From contig VBHE01000259.1 in assembly GCA_005889515.1 (NCBI GenBank), forward strand, positions 1-8,870: a stretch of DNA of 8,870 nt. Direction: 5' to 3'. Positions within the stretch are counted from its first letter, which is position 1. Each line of letters starts with the position of its first letter. The position numbers were made by a program, and so were the translations under genes. Below are positions 1 through 4,756 of this stretch, piece by piece. Under the pieces are notes generated by a model that was given only the letters and a program-made list of their open reading frames with translations, was not told the DNA's origin and did no database searches. The DNA comes from Chloroflexota bacterium. GTDB lineage: Bacteria > Chloroflexota > Dormibacteria > Aeolococcales > Aeolococcaceae.

Positions 1-106
1 CATCGCCGGGCACACCATCCCGGTCCTCGGCGAGACCGCGCTCCTGCTCGGCTTCGGCCTGGCGATGCTCGGCCTCGGCGTCTACGGCTTCCGCCGCCGC
101 GACTAG
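1..106 (+). CDS. C-terminal end of a membrane-anchored or surface protein (5' partial)
   Basis: The frame starting at base 2 is open from the left edge to TAG at 104-106 and gives 34 residues. They read as a short polar stretch, then IPVLGE, then a hydrophobic segment of about 20 residues rich in Leu, Gly and Ala, then the tail FRRRD. This motif-helix-Arg arrangement is that of C-terminal sorting or anchoring signals (LPXTG-, PEP-CTERM- or IPTL-CTERM-like), with IPVLGE where LPXTGE would be expected. The Thr is replaced by Leu, so a classical sortase A signal is not shown. It could equally be a plain tail anchor. The rest of the protein is outside the window and its function cannot be told. 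The stop overlaps the stop of the convergent rhodanese gene. Confidence 0.6.
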   Translation, partial: IAGHTIPVLGETALLLGFGLAMLGLGVYGFRRRD

Positions 107-441
107 ATGACCCGGCCGGGGCCTCCGGCCGCGCTCTGGTACTCGAGTCCGGCTCCGGCCCACGCCTCCATCCCCCCGGCGACGTTGGCGACCCGCAGGC
201 CGAGCCGGGTGAGGTAGGCCGTGGCCTGGAGGCTGCGGCCGCCGACCCGGCAGACCGCCAGCCAGTCGGCGTCGCGGTCGAGCTCGGCGGCCCGGCCGGG
301 AAGCTGCATGAGGGGGACGTGCACCGCCCCGGAGATGTGCCCGGCGGCGAACTCGTCGTCCTCGCGGACGTCGAGGATGCGGTGGCCGTTCGTACGGAGG
401 CGGTCGGCCTCGACGACCGAGACCTCGGAGATGCCGGGCAT
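103..441 (-). CDS. Single-domain rhodanese-like sulfurtransferase
   Basis: This is a 112-residue protein made of one rhodanese domain. Visible landmarks are LDVRE (about 23-27, the usual first strand and acidic turn), AGHISGAVHVP (33-43), and the active-site loop CRVGGRS (64-70) whose Cys64 would carry the persulfide. NVAGGMEAW (86-94) is the conserved C-terminal signature of the fold. Stand-alone rhodaneses of about 100-120 residues move sulfane sulfur from thiosulfate, polysulfide or a protein persulfide to acceptors such as thiols or cyanide. The physiological acceptor cannot be told here. The catalytic loop is complete, so activity is expected. There is no signal peptide, so it is cytosolic. 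The ATG at 441 has no ribosome binding site, but a TAGGAT element ends 7 bases before it, consistent with a leaderless mRNA. The stop codon is shared on the opposite strand with the preceding gene. Confidence 0.88.
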   Translation of the reverse strand: MPGISEVSVVEADRLRTNGHRILDVREDDEFAAGHISGAVHVPLMQLPGRAAELDRDADWLAVCRVGGRSLQATAYLTRLGLRVANVAGGMEAWAGAGLEYQSAAGGPGRVI

Positions 442-448
442 GCCCCAG

Positions 449-454
449 ATCCTA
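449..454 (-). promoter_or_regulatory. Candidate -10 element of the rhodanese gene (leaderless)
   Basis: On the minus strand TAGGAT fits TANNNT and is followed by 7 bases and then the ATG at 441. This puts the likely transcription start at or next to the start codon. No convincing -35 hexamer is present 16-18 bases upstream. Confidence 0.4.
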
Positions 455-490
455 CCGGGGGTGGGGGGATGCGGGTCGTCCCCGCCAGGA

Positions 491-514
491 GGCCGCGAGG
501 AGACGCTCGCGGCC
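491..514 (-). terminator. Hairpin after the zinc-ribbon gene, probable terminator
   Basis: GGCCGCGAG at 491-499 and CTCGCGGCC at 506-514 form a perfect 9-bp stem with a 6-base loop. It lies 38 bases past the stop of the minus-strand zinc-ribbon gene and before the rhodanese start, where a terminator would be expected. No U-tract follows, as is common in high-GC bacteria, so termination is inferred from position and stem strength. Confidence 0.45.
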
Positions 515-552
515 CCGGCGAGGAGGAAGCAGGCGGCCCGCCATAGGACCCG

Positions 553-726
553 CTAGCGGTTCTCGACCTCCAGCGGCGTCGTGAGGACCTCCCCGCATCG
601 CAGGCAGTGACCCACCAGCCGGTCGCCCACCTCACTGATCACGCGGCGACGGCACTCACACCGCGGACAGGCGACGAGGCGGCGATGGCCTTCGGTCTCG
701 GGGATGACGACGGCGAGCTGAGCCAT
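553..726 (-). CDS. Small zinc-ribbon protein
   Basis: This is a 57-residue protein starting MAQLAVVIPE and ending LEVENR. It holds two CxxC knuckles, CPRC (Cys20, Cys23) and CLRC (Cys41, Cys44), separated by 17 residues, the layout of a four-Cys zinc ribbon. An extra Cys25 follows the first knuckle. The stretch between the knuckles would form the beta hairpin of the ribbon. No catalytic domain is present. Such miniature ribbons may bind nucleic acid or act as metal-binding adaptors, but the role cannot be assigned. The same frame stays open to base 1158, but that upstream part is low-complexity and runs antisense to the kinase. The ATG at 726 is preferred because the Cys-rich domain starts just after it and a TACCCT element lies 6 bases upstream, as in leaderless genes. 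Confidence 0.7.
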   Translation of the reverse strand: MAQLAVVIPETEGHRRLVACPRCECRRRVISEVGDRLVGHCLRCGEVLTTPLEVENR

Positions 727-732
727 GGCGCA

Positions 733-738
733 AGGGTA
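733..738 (-). promoter_or_regulatory. Candidate -10 element of the zinc-ribbon gene (leaderless)
   Basis: TACCCT on the minus strand fits TANNNT and ends 6 bases before the ATG at 726. No Shine-Dalgarno sequence is present between them, so transcript and reading frame may begin together. The -35 region is GC-rich and not recognisable. Confidence 0.38.
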
Positions 739-750
739 GGGCGGCCCGGG

Positions 751-789
751 GTCGCCGGGCGACGGCCCCGGCGCACAGAACGCCGGGGC
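751..789. repeat. Two adjacent hairpins in the divergent zinc-ribbon/kinase gap
   Basis: GTCGC (751-755) and GCGAC (759-763) form a 5-bp stem with a 3-base loop. Immediately after it, GCCCCGGCG (765-773) and CGCCGGGGC (781-789) form a perfect 9-bp stem with a 7-base loop, CACAGAA. They lie in the 165-base gap between two diverging genes, so they are not expected to be terminators of either. They may be operators or RNA structure in one of the leaders. The rest of the gap (790-891) holds the kinase promoter, which I cannot place with confidence; TTGTAA at 854-859 and GATGGT at 880-885 are weak candidates. Confidence 0.4.
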
Positions 790-891
790 GCCGGCTTGTG
801 CGAGCCGTCGTGCGACACCGGTGGCGCACGTCGAGGGTTCGACCGTACCCAGGTTGTAAACGGCGCCTCGAGCCTGCACGATGGTTGAACC

Positions 892-2856
892 GTGAAGAGG
901 GCGGGTGAGCGTGGCGAGCAGAAGGGATCGGCCCCCGTCGGGATCGACCTCGGGGTCCCGGGGTGCGAGCACGCCGTCGAGATCGGCCGGGGCGGCTTCG
1001 GCGCCGTCTATCGCGCCTGGCAGCCCGAGTTCGGCCGTACCGTCGCCGTCAAGGTCCTCGGCCAGGCGGGGATCGAGGGCGAGGCCCGCCGCCGGCTGGC
1101 CCGTGAGCTGCGGGCGATGGGGGCGCTCTCCGGCCACCCCCACATCGTCACCGTCCACTCCGCCGGCTTCACCGGGATGGGCAACCCCTACCTGGTGATG
1201 GGCTTCGAGCCCTCAGGGACGCTCGCCGACCGGCTTCGCCGGTCCGGTCCGATGCCCTGGGAGGAGGCGGTGCTCGCCGGGATCCGGATCTCCGGCGCGC
1301 TCGAGACCGCCCATCGCGCCGGGCTGCTCCACCGCGACGTCAAGCCCGAGAACGTGCTCCTCTCCGCCTTCGGAGAGCCCAAGCTCGCCGACTTCGGCGT
1401 CGCCCAGCTCCAGGGCGCGGCGGCGACCCGGGGGGACGCGCTGGTGGCGAGCATCCCTCACGCGGCGCCCGAGCTCCTCGGCGGCGGGCGCCCCTCGGTC
1501 GCCAGCGACGTCTATGCCCTCGCCTCGACCGTGTACACGCTGATCCGGGGCCGGCCGGCGTTCGCCGGCGACGCGGCCGGAGACCCCGACAGCCTGGCGA
1601 TGATCGCCCGGATCGGGACCAGGCCGGTGCCCGACCTCCGTTCGAGCGGGGTGCCCGAGGCGCTCTGCGAGGTGCTCGAGCGGGCGATGGCGAAGAGCCC
1701 CGAGGACCGGCCGCGCTCGGCGCTCGAGCTCGGGCTCGAGCTGCGCGGAGCCGCCCGCGCCGGCGGCGCGGTCCTCTCCGAACCGCTGGTCCTCGACGTC
1801 GACCGCGGCGCGGACGTCGAGCTGATCGGGGCCGCCTCGCCGCGTCGAGACCGCCCGGGGGTCGCGGTGGTGACCGGGAGCACCCGGGAGCCCCGGCGGC
1901 GCCCGGGGCGCCGCAACCTGGCGCTGGCGGCGTCGGCGGGCGTCCTCGCGGTGGTCGCCGCAGCCGCCCTCGCCGGCGTGGCCGTTCTCCACCGCTCGGG
2001 CCCGGGCTGGACGGCGCGCTCGCCGATGCCGACGGCGCGCTCCTGGCTCGGCGTCACCGCCGCCGCGGACGGGCGCATCTACGCCGTCGGCGGCCTCAAC
2101 GGGCGGCCGCTGGCCACCGTCGAGGCATACGACCCGCGCAGCGACCGCTGGTCGGAGATGCCCCCCCTTCAGACGGCGCGCTGGGGGCTGGCCACCGCCA
2201 CCACCCCGGACGGGCGCATCTTCGCCATCGGCGGTATGGCCGACCGCCCCCTCGACAGCGTCGAGGCGTACACCCCCGGCGAGGCGTGGGCACCGGTGGC
2301 GCACCTCGCCGTCCCCCGCTGGGGAGCGGCCGCGGTCACCGCCCGCGACGGCCGCATCTACGTGCTCGGCGGCTTCAGCGGGACCGACGACCGCCACGCG
2401 CTCGCCAGCGTCGAGGTCTTCGACCCCGTCAGCGGGAGCTGGAGCACGGTGGCGCCGATGCACCGGGCCCGCGGCGCCCTCGCCGCGGTCGCCGCTCCCG
2501 ACGGGCGCATCTATGCGCTCGGGGGTGCCGACGGCCCCGACTTCGCCGACGTGGAGGTGTACAGCCCCACCGACAACACCTGGACCGCCGCCACCCCGCT
2601 CCCCTCGCCGCGCAGCGGTCTGGCCGCGGGGATCGCCCCCGACGGCAGTGTCGAGGTCGTCGGCGGCTACACCAGCCATGCGGTCGCGACCGTGGAGGTG
2701 TACTCGCCCGGCTCCCACCACTGGAGCGAGGGCGCGCCCCTCCCGGTCCCGCTCTACACCGCGGTGGCGAGCACCCCCGACGGGCGGGTCTGGGCGATCG
2801 GCGGCGGCACCGACACCGGCGGGGTCGACAGCGTCTACATGCTCACCGGACGGTGA
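892..2856 (+). CDS. Transmembrane Ser/Thr protein kinase with six-repeat Kelch propeller
   Basis: The protein has 654 residues in three parts. Residues about 28-285 are a Hanks-type kinase: Gly loop IGRGGFGAVY (31-40), VAVK with Lys54, HRDVKPEN (147-154) with catalytic Asp149 and Asn154, DFG (167-169), APE (192-194), Asp206 in subdomain IX and Arg273 near the end. All catalytic residues are present, so it should be active. Residues about 286-340 are an Arg-rich linker. Residues about 342-366 are one hydrophobic helix, so the C-terminal part lies outside the cell. Residues about 373-652 hold six Kelch motifs with double Gly at 400, 447, 493, 544, 591 and 637, about 47 residues apart, enough for one closed beta-propeller. 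The usual GTPxYxAPE before the substrate site reads ASIPHAAPE, and no activation-loop Thr sits just ahead of it. The start is GTG at 892 without a clear ribosome binding site; the kinase fold begins soon after. The ligand is unknown. An FHA protein encoded just downstream is a plausible phospho-reader. Confidence 0.93.
   Translation: MKRAGERGEQKGSAPVGIDLGVPGCEHAVEIGRGGFGAVYRAWQPEFGRTVAVKVLGQAGIEGEARRRLARELRAMGALSGHPHIVTVHSAGFTGMGNPYLVMGFEPSGTLADRLRRSGPMPWEEAVLAGIRISGALETAHRAGLLHRDVKPENVLLSAFGEPKLADFGVAQLQGAAATRGDALVASIPHAAPELLGGGRPSVASDVYALASTVYTLIRGRPAFAGDAAGDPDSLAMIARIGTRPVPDLRSSGVPEALCEVLERAMAKSPEDRPRSALELGLELRGAARAGGAVLSEPLVLDVDRGADVELIGAASPRRDRPGVAVVTGSTREPRRRPGRRNLALAASAGVLAVVAAAALAGVAVLHRSGPGWTARSPMPTARSWLGVTAAADGRIYAVGGLNGRPLATVEAYDPRSDRWSEMPPLQTARWGLATATTPDGRIFAIGGMADRPLDSVEAYTPGEAWAPVAHLAVPRWGAAAVTARDGRIYVLGGFSGTDDRHALASVEVFDPVSGSWSTVAPMHRARGALAAVAAPDGRIYALGGADGPDFADVEVYSPTDNTWTAATPLPSPRSGLAAGIAPDGSVEVVGGYTSHAVATVEVYSPGSHHWSEGAPLPVPLYTAVASTPDGRVWAIGGGTDTGGVDSVYMLTGR
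2008..2847 (+). repeat. Six tandem Kelch-coding repeats
   Basis: Six units of about 140 bases encode the propeller blades. Each carries a near-identical core reading roughly GACGGGCGCATCTACGC followed by codons for (V/I/L)GG, then about 15 codons later a VE(A/V)(Y/F) segment and a Trp. The fourth spacing is slightly longer (51 residues instead of 46-47). Unit similarity at DNA level makes unit gain or loss by recombination possible. Confidence 0.8.
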
Positions 2857-2866
2857 CATCCACCTC

Positions 2867-2900
2867 CCCCCCGGGGGTCGGGATCGTCCCGGCCGGGGGG
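2867..2900 (+). terminator. Candidate terminator after the kinase gene
   Basis: Eleven bases after the kinase stop, CCCCCCGG (2867-2874) can pair with CCGGGGGG (2893-2900). Nested inside is a perfect hairpin, CGGGA (2879-2883) with TCCCG (2887-2891) and a 3-base loop. The following bases are CTTCTCG, only a weak pyrimidine tail. Position and stability support termination, though a regulatory structure upstream of the next gene is also possible. Confidence 0.42.
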
Positions 2901-2925
2901 CTTCTCGCCGGCGGCCCGCCCCCCC

Positions 2926-2941
2926 GACAATTTCGTGACAA
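2926..2941 (+). promoter_or_regulatory. GACAA direct repeat, possible operator or promoter element
   Basis: GACAA occurs at 2926-2930 and again at 2937-2941, an 11-base phase or one helical turn, in the only AT-richer patch upstream of the leader ORF. GACAAT (2926-2931) matches four of six -10 positions, and GTGACA (2935-2940) matches five of six -35 positions but lacks a good partner. A promoter for the leader and FHA gene is likely nearby; the exact element is uncertain. Confidence 0.28.
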
Positions 2942-2969
2942 CAGGTGTCCCGCCAGGAGGGGTGATCGA

Positions 2970-3029
2970 ATGGGCGGTCCCGGAGCCCGCAGAGGCCGGA
3001 ACCGCGGGCATGGGAGTCGCCGGAGGTGA
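2970..3029 (+). CDS. 19-residue Arg/Gly-rich leader peptide ORF, coupled to the FHA gene
   Basis: ATG at 2970 is preceded by AGGAGGGG (2955-2962) with a 7-base spacer, the strongest ribosome binding site in the window. The frame encodes MGGPGARRGRNRGHGSRRR, 19 residues with seven Arg and six Gly, ending in three Arg codons. Its TGA (3027-3029) overlaps the GTG start of the FHA-HTH gene (3026-3028) as GTGA, the usual geometry for re-initiation by terminating ribosomes. The bases just before the stop, CGGAGG, can serve as a ribosome binding site. It may be a leader whose translation controls the regulator, or only a ribosome-loading device. No homologue is recognised. The main doubt is that short GC-rich frames arise by chance. 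Confidence 0.45.
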   Translation: MGGPGARRGRNRGHGSRRR

Positions 3030-3763
3030 CGCCCCGCGAGGGAGGGATGGACATCCTGCGGGTGGTCGAGAGCCCGCGCACGGACGGACCGACTATCCTG
3101 CCGCTCAGGGGTTTCTCGAGCGGGAGGCGGGCTCCGCGAATGCGTGAGTACCTCGAGATCGCGGCGTCGACGGGAGTCGAGCTCCGCCCTCTCGACGGCG
3201 ACCGGGTCACCATCGGACGGCACGCGGGCAACGACATCGTGCTCGCCGCCGACGACAGCGCCTCGCGCCTGCACGCGGTCCTCGAGCGCCTCGGGCCGGG
3301 GTGGTGGCTGCGCGACCTGGGCAGCCGCAACGGAACCTTCGTCAACGGCACCCGCGTCTCCGAGGGACGCACCCTCCAGCACGGCGACGAGCTGCGCATC
3401 GGCAGCACCCGGCTGGTGTACCGGATCAGCCGTCCGAGCGAGGACGACCAGGCGGTCACCCTCGCCCGCGAGGCGGCGCCACCGCTCACCCCGCGCGAAC
3501 GGGAGGTCCTGGTCGCGCTCTGCCGTCCGGTGTTCAGCGGCGACGTCCTGGGCGTCCCCGCGTCGACCCGGGGCATCGCCGCCGAGCTGGTGGTGACCGA
3601 GGACGCGGTGAAGCAGCACCTGCTGCGGCTCTACGACAAGTTCGGGCTGCCGCCCACCGGGTCGGGCAACCGCCGGGTGGAGCTGGCACGCGAGGCGGTG
3701 CTTCGCGGCGCGGTGAGCCGCGCCGACATCGAGACCGGCGGCGGGCGGAGCGCGCCGCGATGA
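3026..3763 (+). CDS. FHA domain-HTH regulator
   Basis: This is a 245-residue cytosolic protein. Residues about 42-133 are a forkhead-associated domain: IGR (63-65), the SRLH motif (80-83) and RNGTFVNG (101-108) supply the Gly-Arg, Ser/His and Asn positions that contact phosphothreonine in this family. Residues about 153-230 are a LuxR-like winged helix segment beginning LTPREREVLVALCRP, with a recognition helix near TEDAVKQHLLRLYDKFG (191-207) and a NRRVELAREAV tail. A phospho-Thr reader fused to a DNA-binding domain suggests transcription controlled by a Ser/Thr kinase, and a membrane kinase is encoded immediately upstream. The start is uncertain: GTG 3026 overlaps the leader stop; ATG 3047 follows GGAGGG directly; ATG 3140 (residue 39) lies closest to the FHA fold. 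The 38 residues before Met39 show no domain. I favour 3026 because of the coupling. Its TGA overlaps an ATG at 3760 in the frame of the next gene. Confidence 0.88.
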   Translation: MTPREGGMDILRVVESPRTDGPTILPLRGFSSGRRAPRMREYLEIAASTGVELRPLDGDRVTIGRHAGNDIVLAADDSASRLHAVLERLGPGWWLRDLGSRNGTFVNGTRVSEGRTLQHGDELRIGSTRLVYRISRPSEDDQAVTLAREAAPPLTPREREVLVALCRPVFSGDVLGVPASTRGIAAELVVTEDAVKQHLLRLYDKFGLPPTGSGNRRVELAREAVLRGAVSRADIETGGGRSAPR

Positions 3764-3813
3764 CCAGCGGCACGCGGCGACCGCCGTGTGCACGTCAGCG
3801 AGAGGGAAGGGAG

Positions 3814-4086
3814 ATGGGAGTCATGGGCAGAGGCGGCCGCACCCGGCGCAGGGTGCGCAACGCCCTGCTGGCGGCGGCGGTCCCCACCGCCGCCGCCGTG
3901 GCGACCGCACTGCTCACCCAGAGCGGACAGCCGGCGCAGGCGGCGGCCGTGGGGACCCCGCTGACCGGGGCGGCGGTCACCTCGGTGTTCCCGCTGATCC
4001 CGCCGACGCCGCGGCCGACCCCGGCGCCGGTGAGCACCTCGTCGCCGTACGCGACCCCCGCCGCGCTTCCCCCCGGCGGCCCATAG
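3814..4086 (+). CDS. Small exported proline-rich protein
   Basis: The protein has 90 residues from ATG 3814, or 87 from ATG 3823. The N-terminus is strongly basic (TRRRVRN at about 10-16, resembling a twin-arginine motif but not an exact match), followed by an Ala-rich hydrophobic stretch (17-34) and a likely cleavage region after AQA (41-43). The mature part, about 47 residues, is rich in Pro, Thr, Ser and Ala (PPTPRPTPAP at 63-72) with no Cys and no domain. It is probably extended and exposed on the cell surface or secreted. A purine-rich AGAGGGAAGGGAG lies just upstream of 3814. The frame also opens with an ATG at 3760 that overlaps the FHA gene stop as ATGA, so translation may be coupled; that start would put 18 extra polar residues before the signal. 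Function unknown. The opposite strand also has an open frame here but no signal or domain. Confidence 0.6.
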   Translation: MGVMGRGGRTRRRVRNALLAAAVPTAAAVATALLTQSGQPAQAAAVGTPLTGAAVTSVFPLIPPTPRPTPAPVSTSSPYATPAALPPGGP

Positions 4087-4130
4087 CGAGAGTCACCCCG
4101 GGACACTCCCGCCTCTTCATCGCGCTGTTC

Positions 4131-4160
4131 TTGACGGAGGACGCCGGAACAGGGTCAACT
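4131..4160 (+). promoter_or_regulatory. Candidate promoter of the three-helix membrane protein gene
   Basis: TTGACG (4131-4136) matches five of six -35 positions. TCAACT (4155-4160) after an 18-base spacer is a moderate -10. This would give a leader of about 25 bases containing the ribosome binding site. TTGAC (4131-4135) and GTCAA (4154-4158) are also inverted copies, so the site could bind a regulator. Confidence 0.42.
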
Positions 4161-4191
4161 GAGGGCCACGAGAGGCAGGAGAGGGAGCGGC

Positions 4192-4752
4192 GTGGAACCT
4201 AGCATCCACACGAGCGTCGTCGCGCGGCTCGACGGCGAGCACGGCCCCGACCCTTACGTCGAGCTCGGCCGGAGGCTGGTCGAGTGGCTCGACGGCGACC
4301 CCGAGGGGCGCCGGATCCTGCGTGCGCTGGAGGAGCGCCCGGCGGTCGGGCGTGCGGCGCTCATGCGCCGGCTGCAGCGCCCCGAGTTCCTCGAGCCCCT
4401 GGGCGCGGACCCGGGCAACGGCGAGGTCGCGGTCCGTCCTCTCCGCGCGACCGGCCGGGCCGACGGGCTGCCCAGGCTCCTCCCCCTGGCCGGGATCGGC
4501 CTGCTCCTCGGCGGCTTCGCCGCCTTCATGCTCGGCGTGTTCACCCTCGGACACGCCGACCCGGGCTTCCCCCCGCTGTCGGTCTTCGGGATCACGCTGA
4601 TGGTCCTCGCGGGAGCGCCCTTCGCCGCCGGCGCGATCGCCGCCCGCCGGAGGCCGCCGGCGCTCGGGCCGGCCGCACAGTCGGTGATCACGATCGCGGT
4701 TCTCGCCGCGGCGCTGGCGGTCGCCGGCCTCGTCGCCGGCCGGCTGGGCTGA
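4192..4752 (+). CDS. Membrane protein of unknown function, three predicted helices
   Basis: The protein has 186 residues starting at GTG 4192, with GAGGGAG (4181-4187) as ribosome binding site four bases upstream. Residues 1-90 are soluble and charged (PYVELGRRLVEWLDGDPEGRR at about 21-41 is amphipathic) and show no domain I recognise. Three hydrophobic segments follow: about 96-119, 129-150 and 163-183, with ARRRPP (151-156) as a basic loop between the second and third. The positive loops predict that the long N-terminal part is cytosolic. It follows the exported Pro-rich gene by 105 bases and has its own candidate promoter. It ends only 4 bases from the convergent sortase-like gene. No enzymatic motif is visible. 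Possible roles are a membrane-bound regulator or scaffold in the kinase neighbourhood. Confidence 0.75.
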   Translation: MEPSIHTSVVARLDGEHGPDPYVELGRRLVEWLDGDPEGRRILRALEERPAVGRAALMRRLQRPEFLEPLGADPGNGEVAVRPLRATGRADGLPRLLPLAGIGLLLGGFAAFMLGVFTLGHADPGFPPLSVFGITLMVLAGAPFAAGAIAARRRPPALGPAAQSVITIAVLAAALAVAGLVAGRLG

Positions 4753-4756
4753 GGGC

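Noticed and set aside
727..1158. Upstream extension of the zinc-ribbon gene to 201 residues
   Set aside because: The extra N-terminal part is low-complexity, antisense to the kinase start and runs through the two hairpins; the Cys-rich domain starts just after the ATG at 726.
2008..2847. The repeated units as a possible CRISPR array or mobile repeat
   Set aside because: The units are codon-phased and encode Kelch blades with varying sequence; they are protein-coding repeats.
2935..3147. A 70-codon plus-strand frame ahead of the FHA gene
   Set aside because: It overlaps the FHA frame for most of its length and has no domain. The good ribosome binding site at 2955-2962 is correctly spaced for ATG 2970 in another frame, not for this frame's starts.
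1213..3576. A 787-codon open frame on the minus strand opposite the kinase and FHA genes
   Set aside because: It is antisense to a clear kinase, Kelch propeller and FHA domain. The translation is Arg/Pro/Gly/Ala-rich low complexity with no domain, as expected from third-position GC bias.
2843..3793. A 316-codon minus-strand frame opposite the FHA-HTH gene
   Set aside because: It mirrors a gene with intact FHA and HTH motifs and has no recognisable fold.
3795..4106. A 103-codon minus-strand frame opposite the small exported protein
   Set aside because: It has no signal peptide or domain, and the plus strand shows a ribosome binding site, signal peptide and Pro-rich tail. Some doubt remains because both are short.
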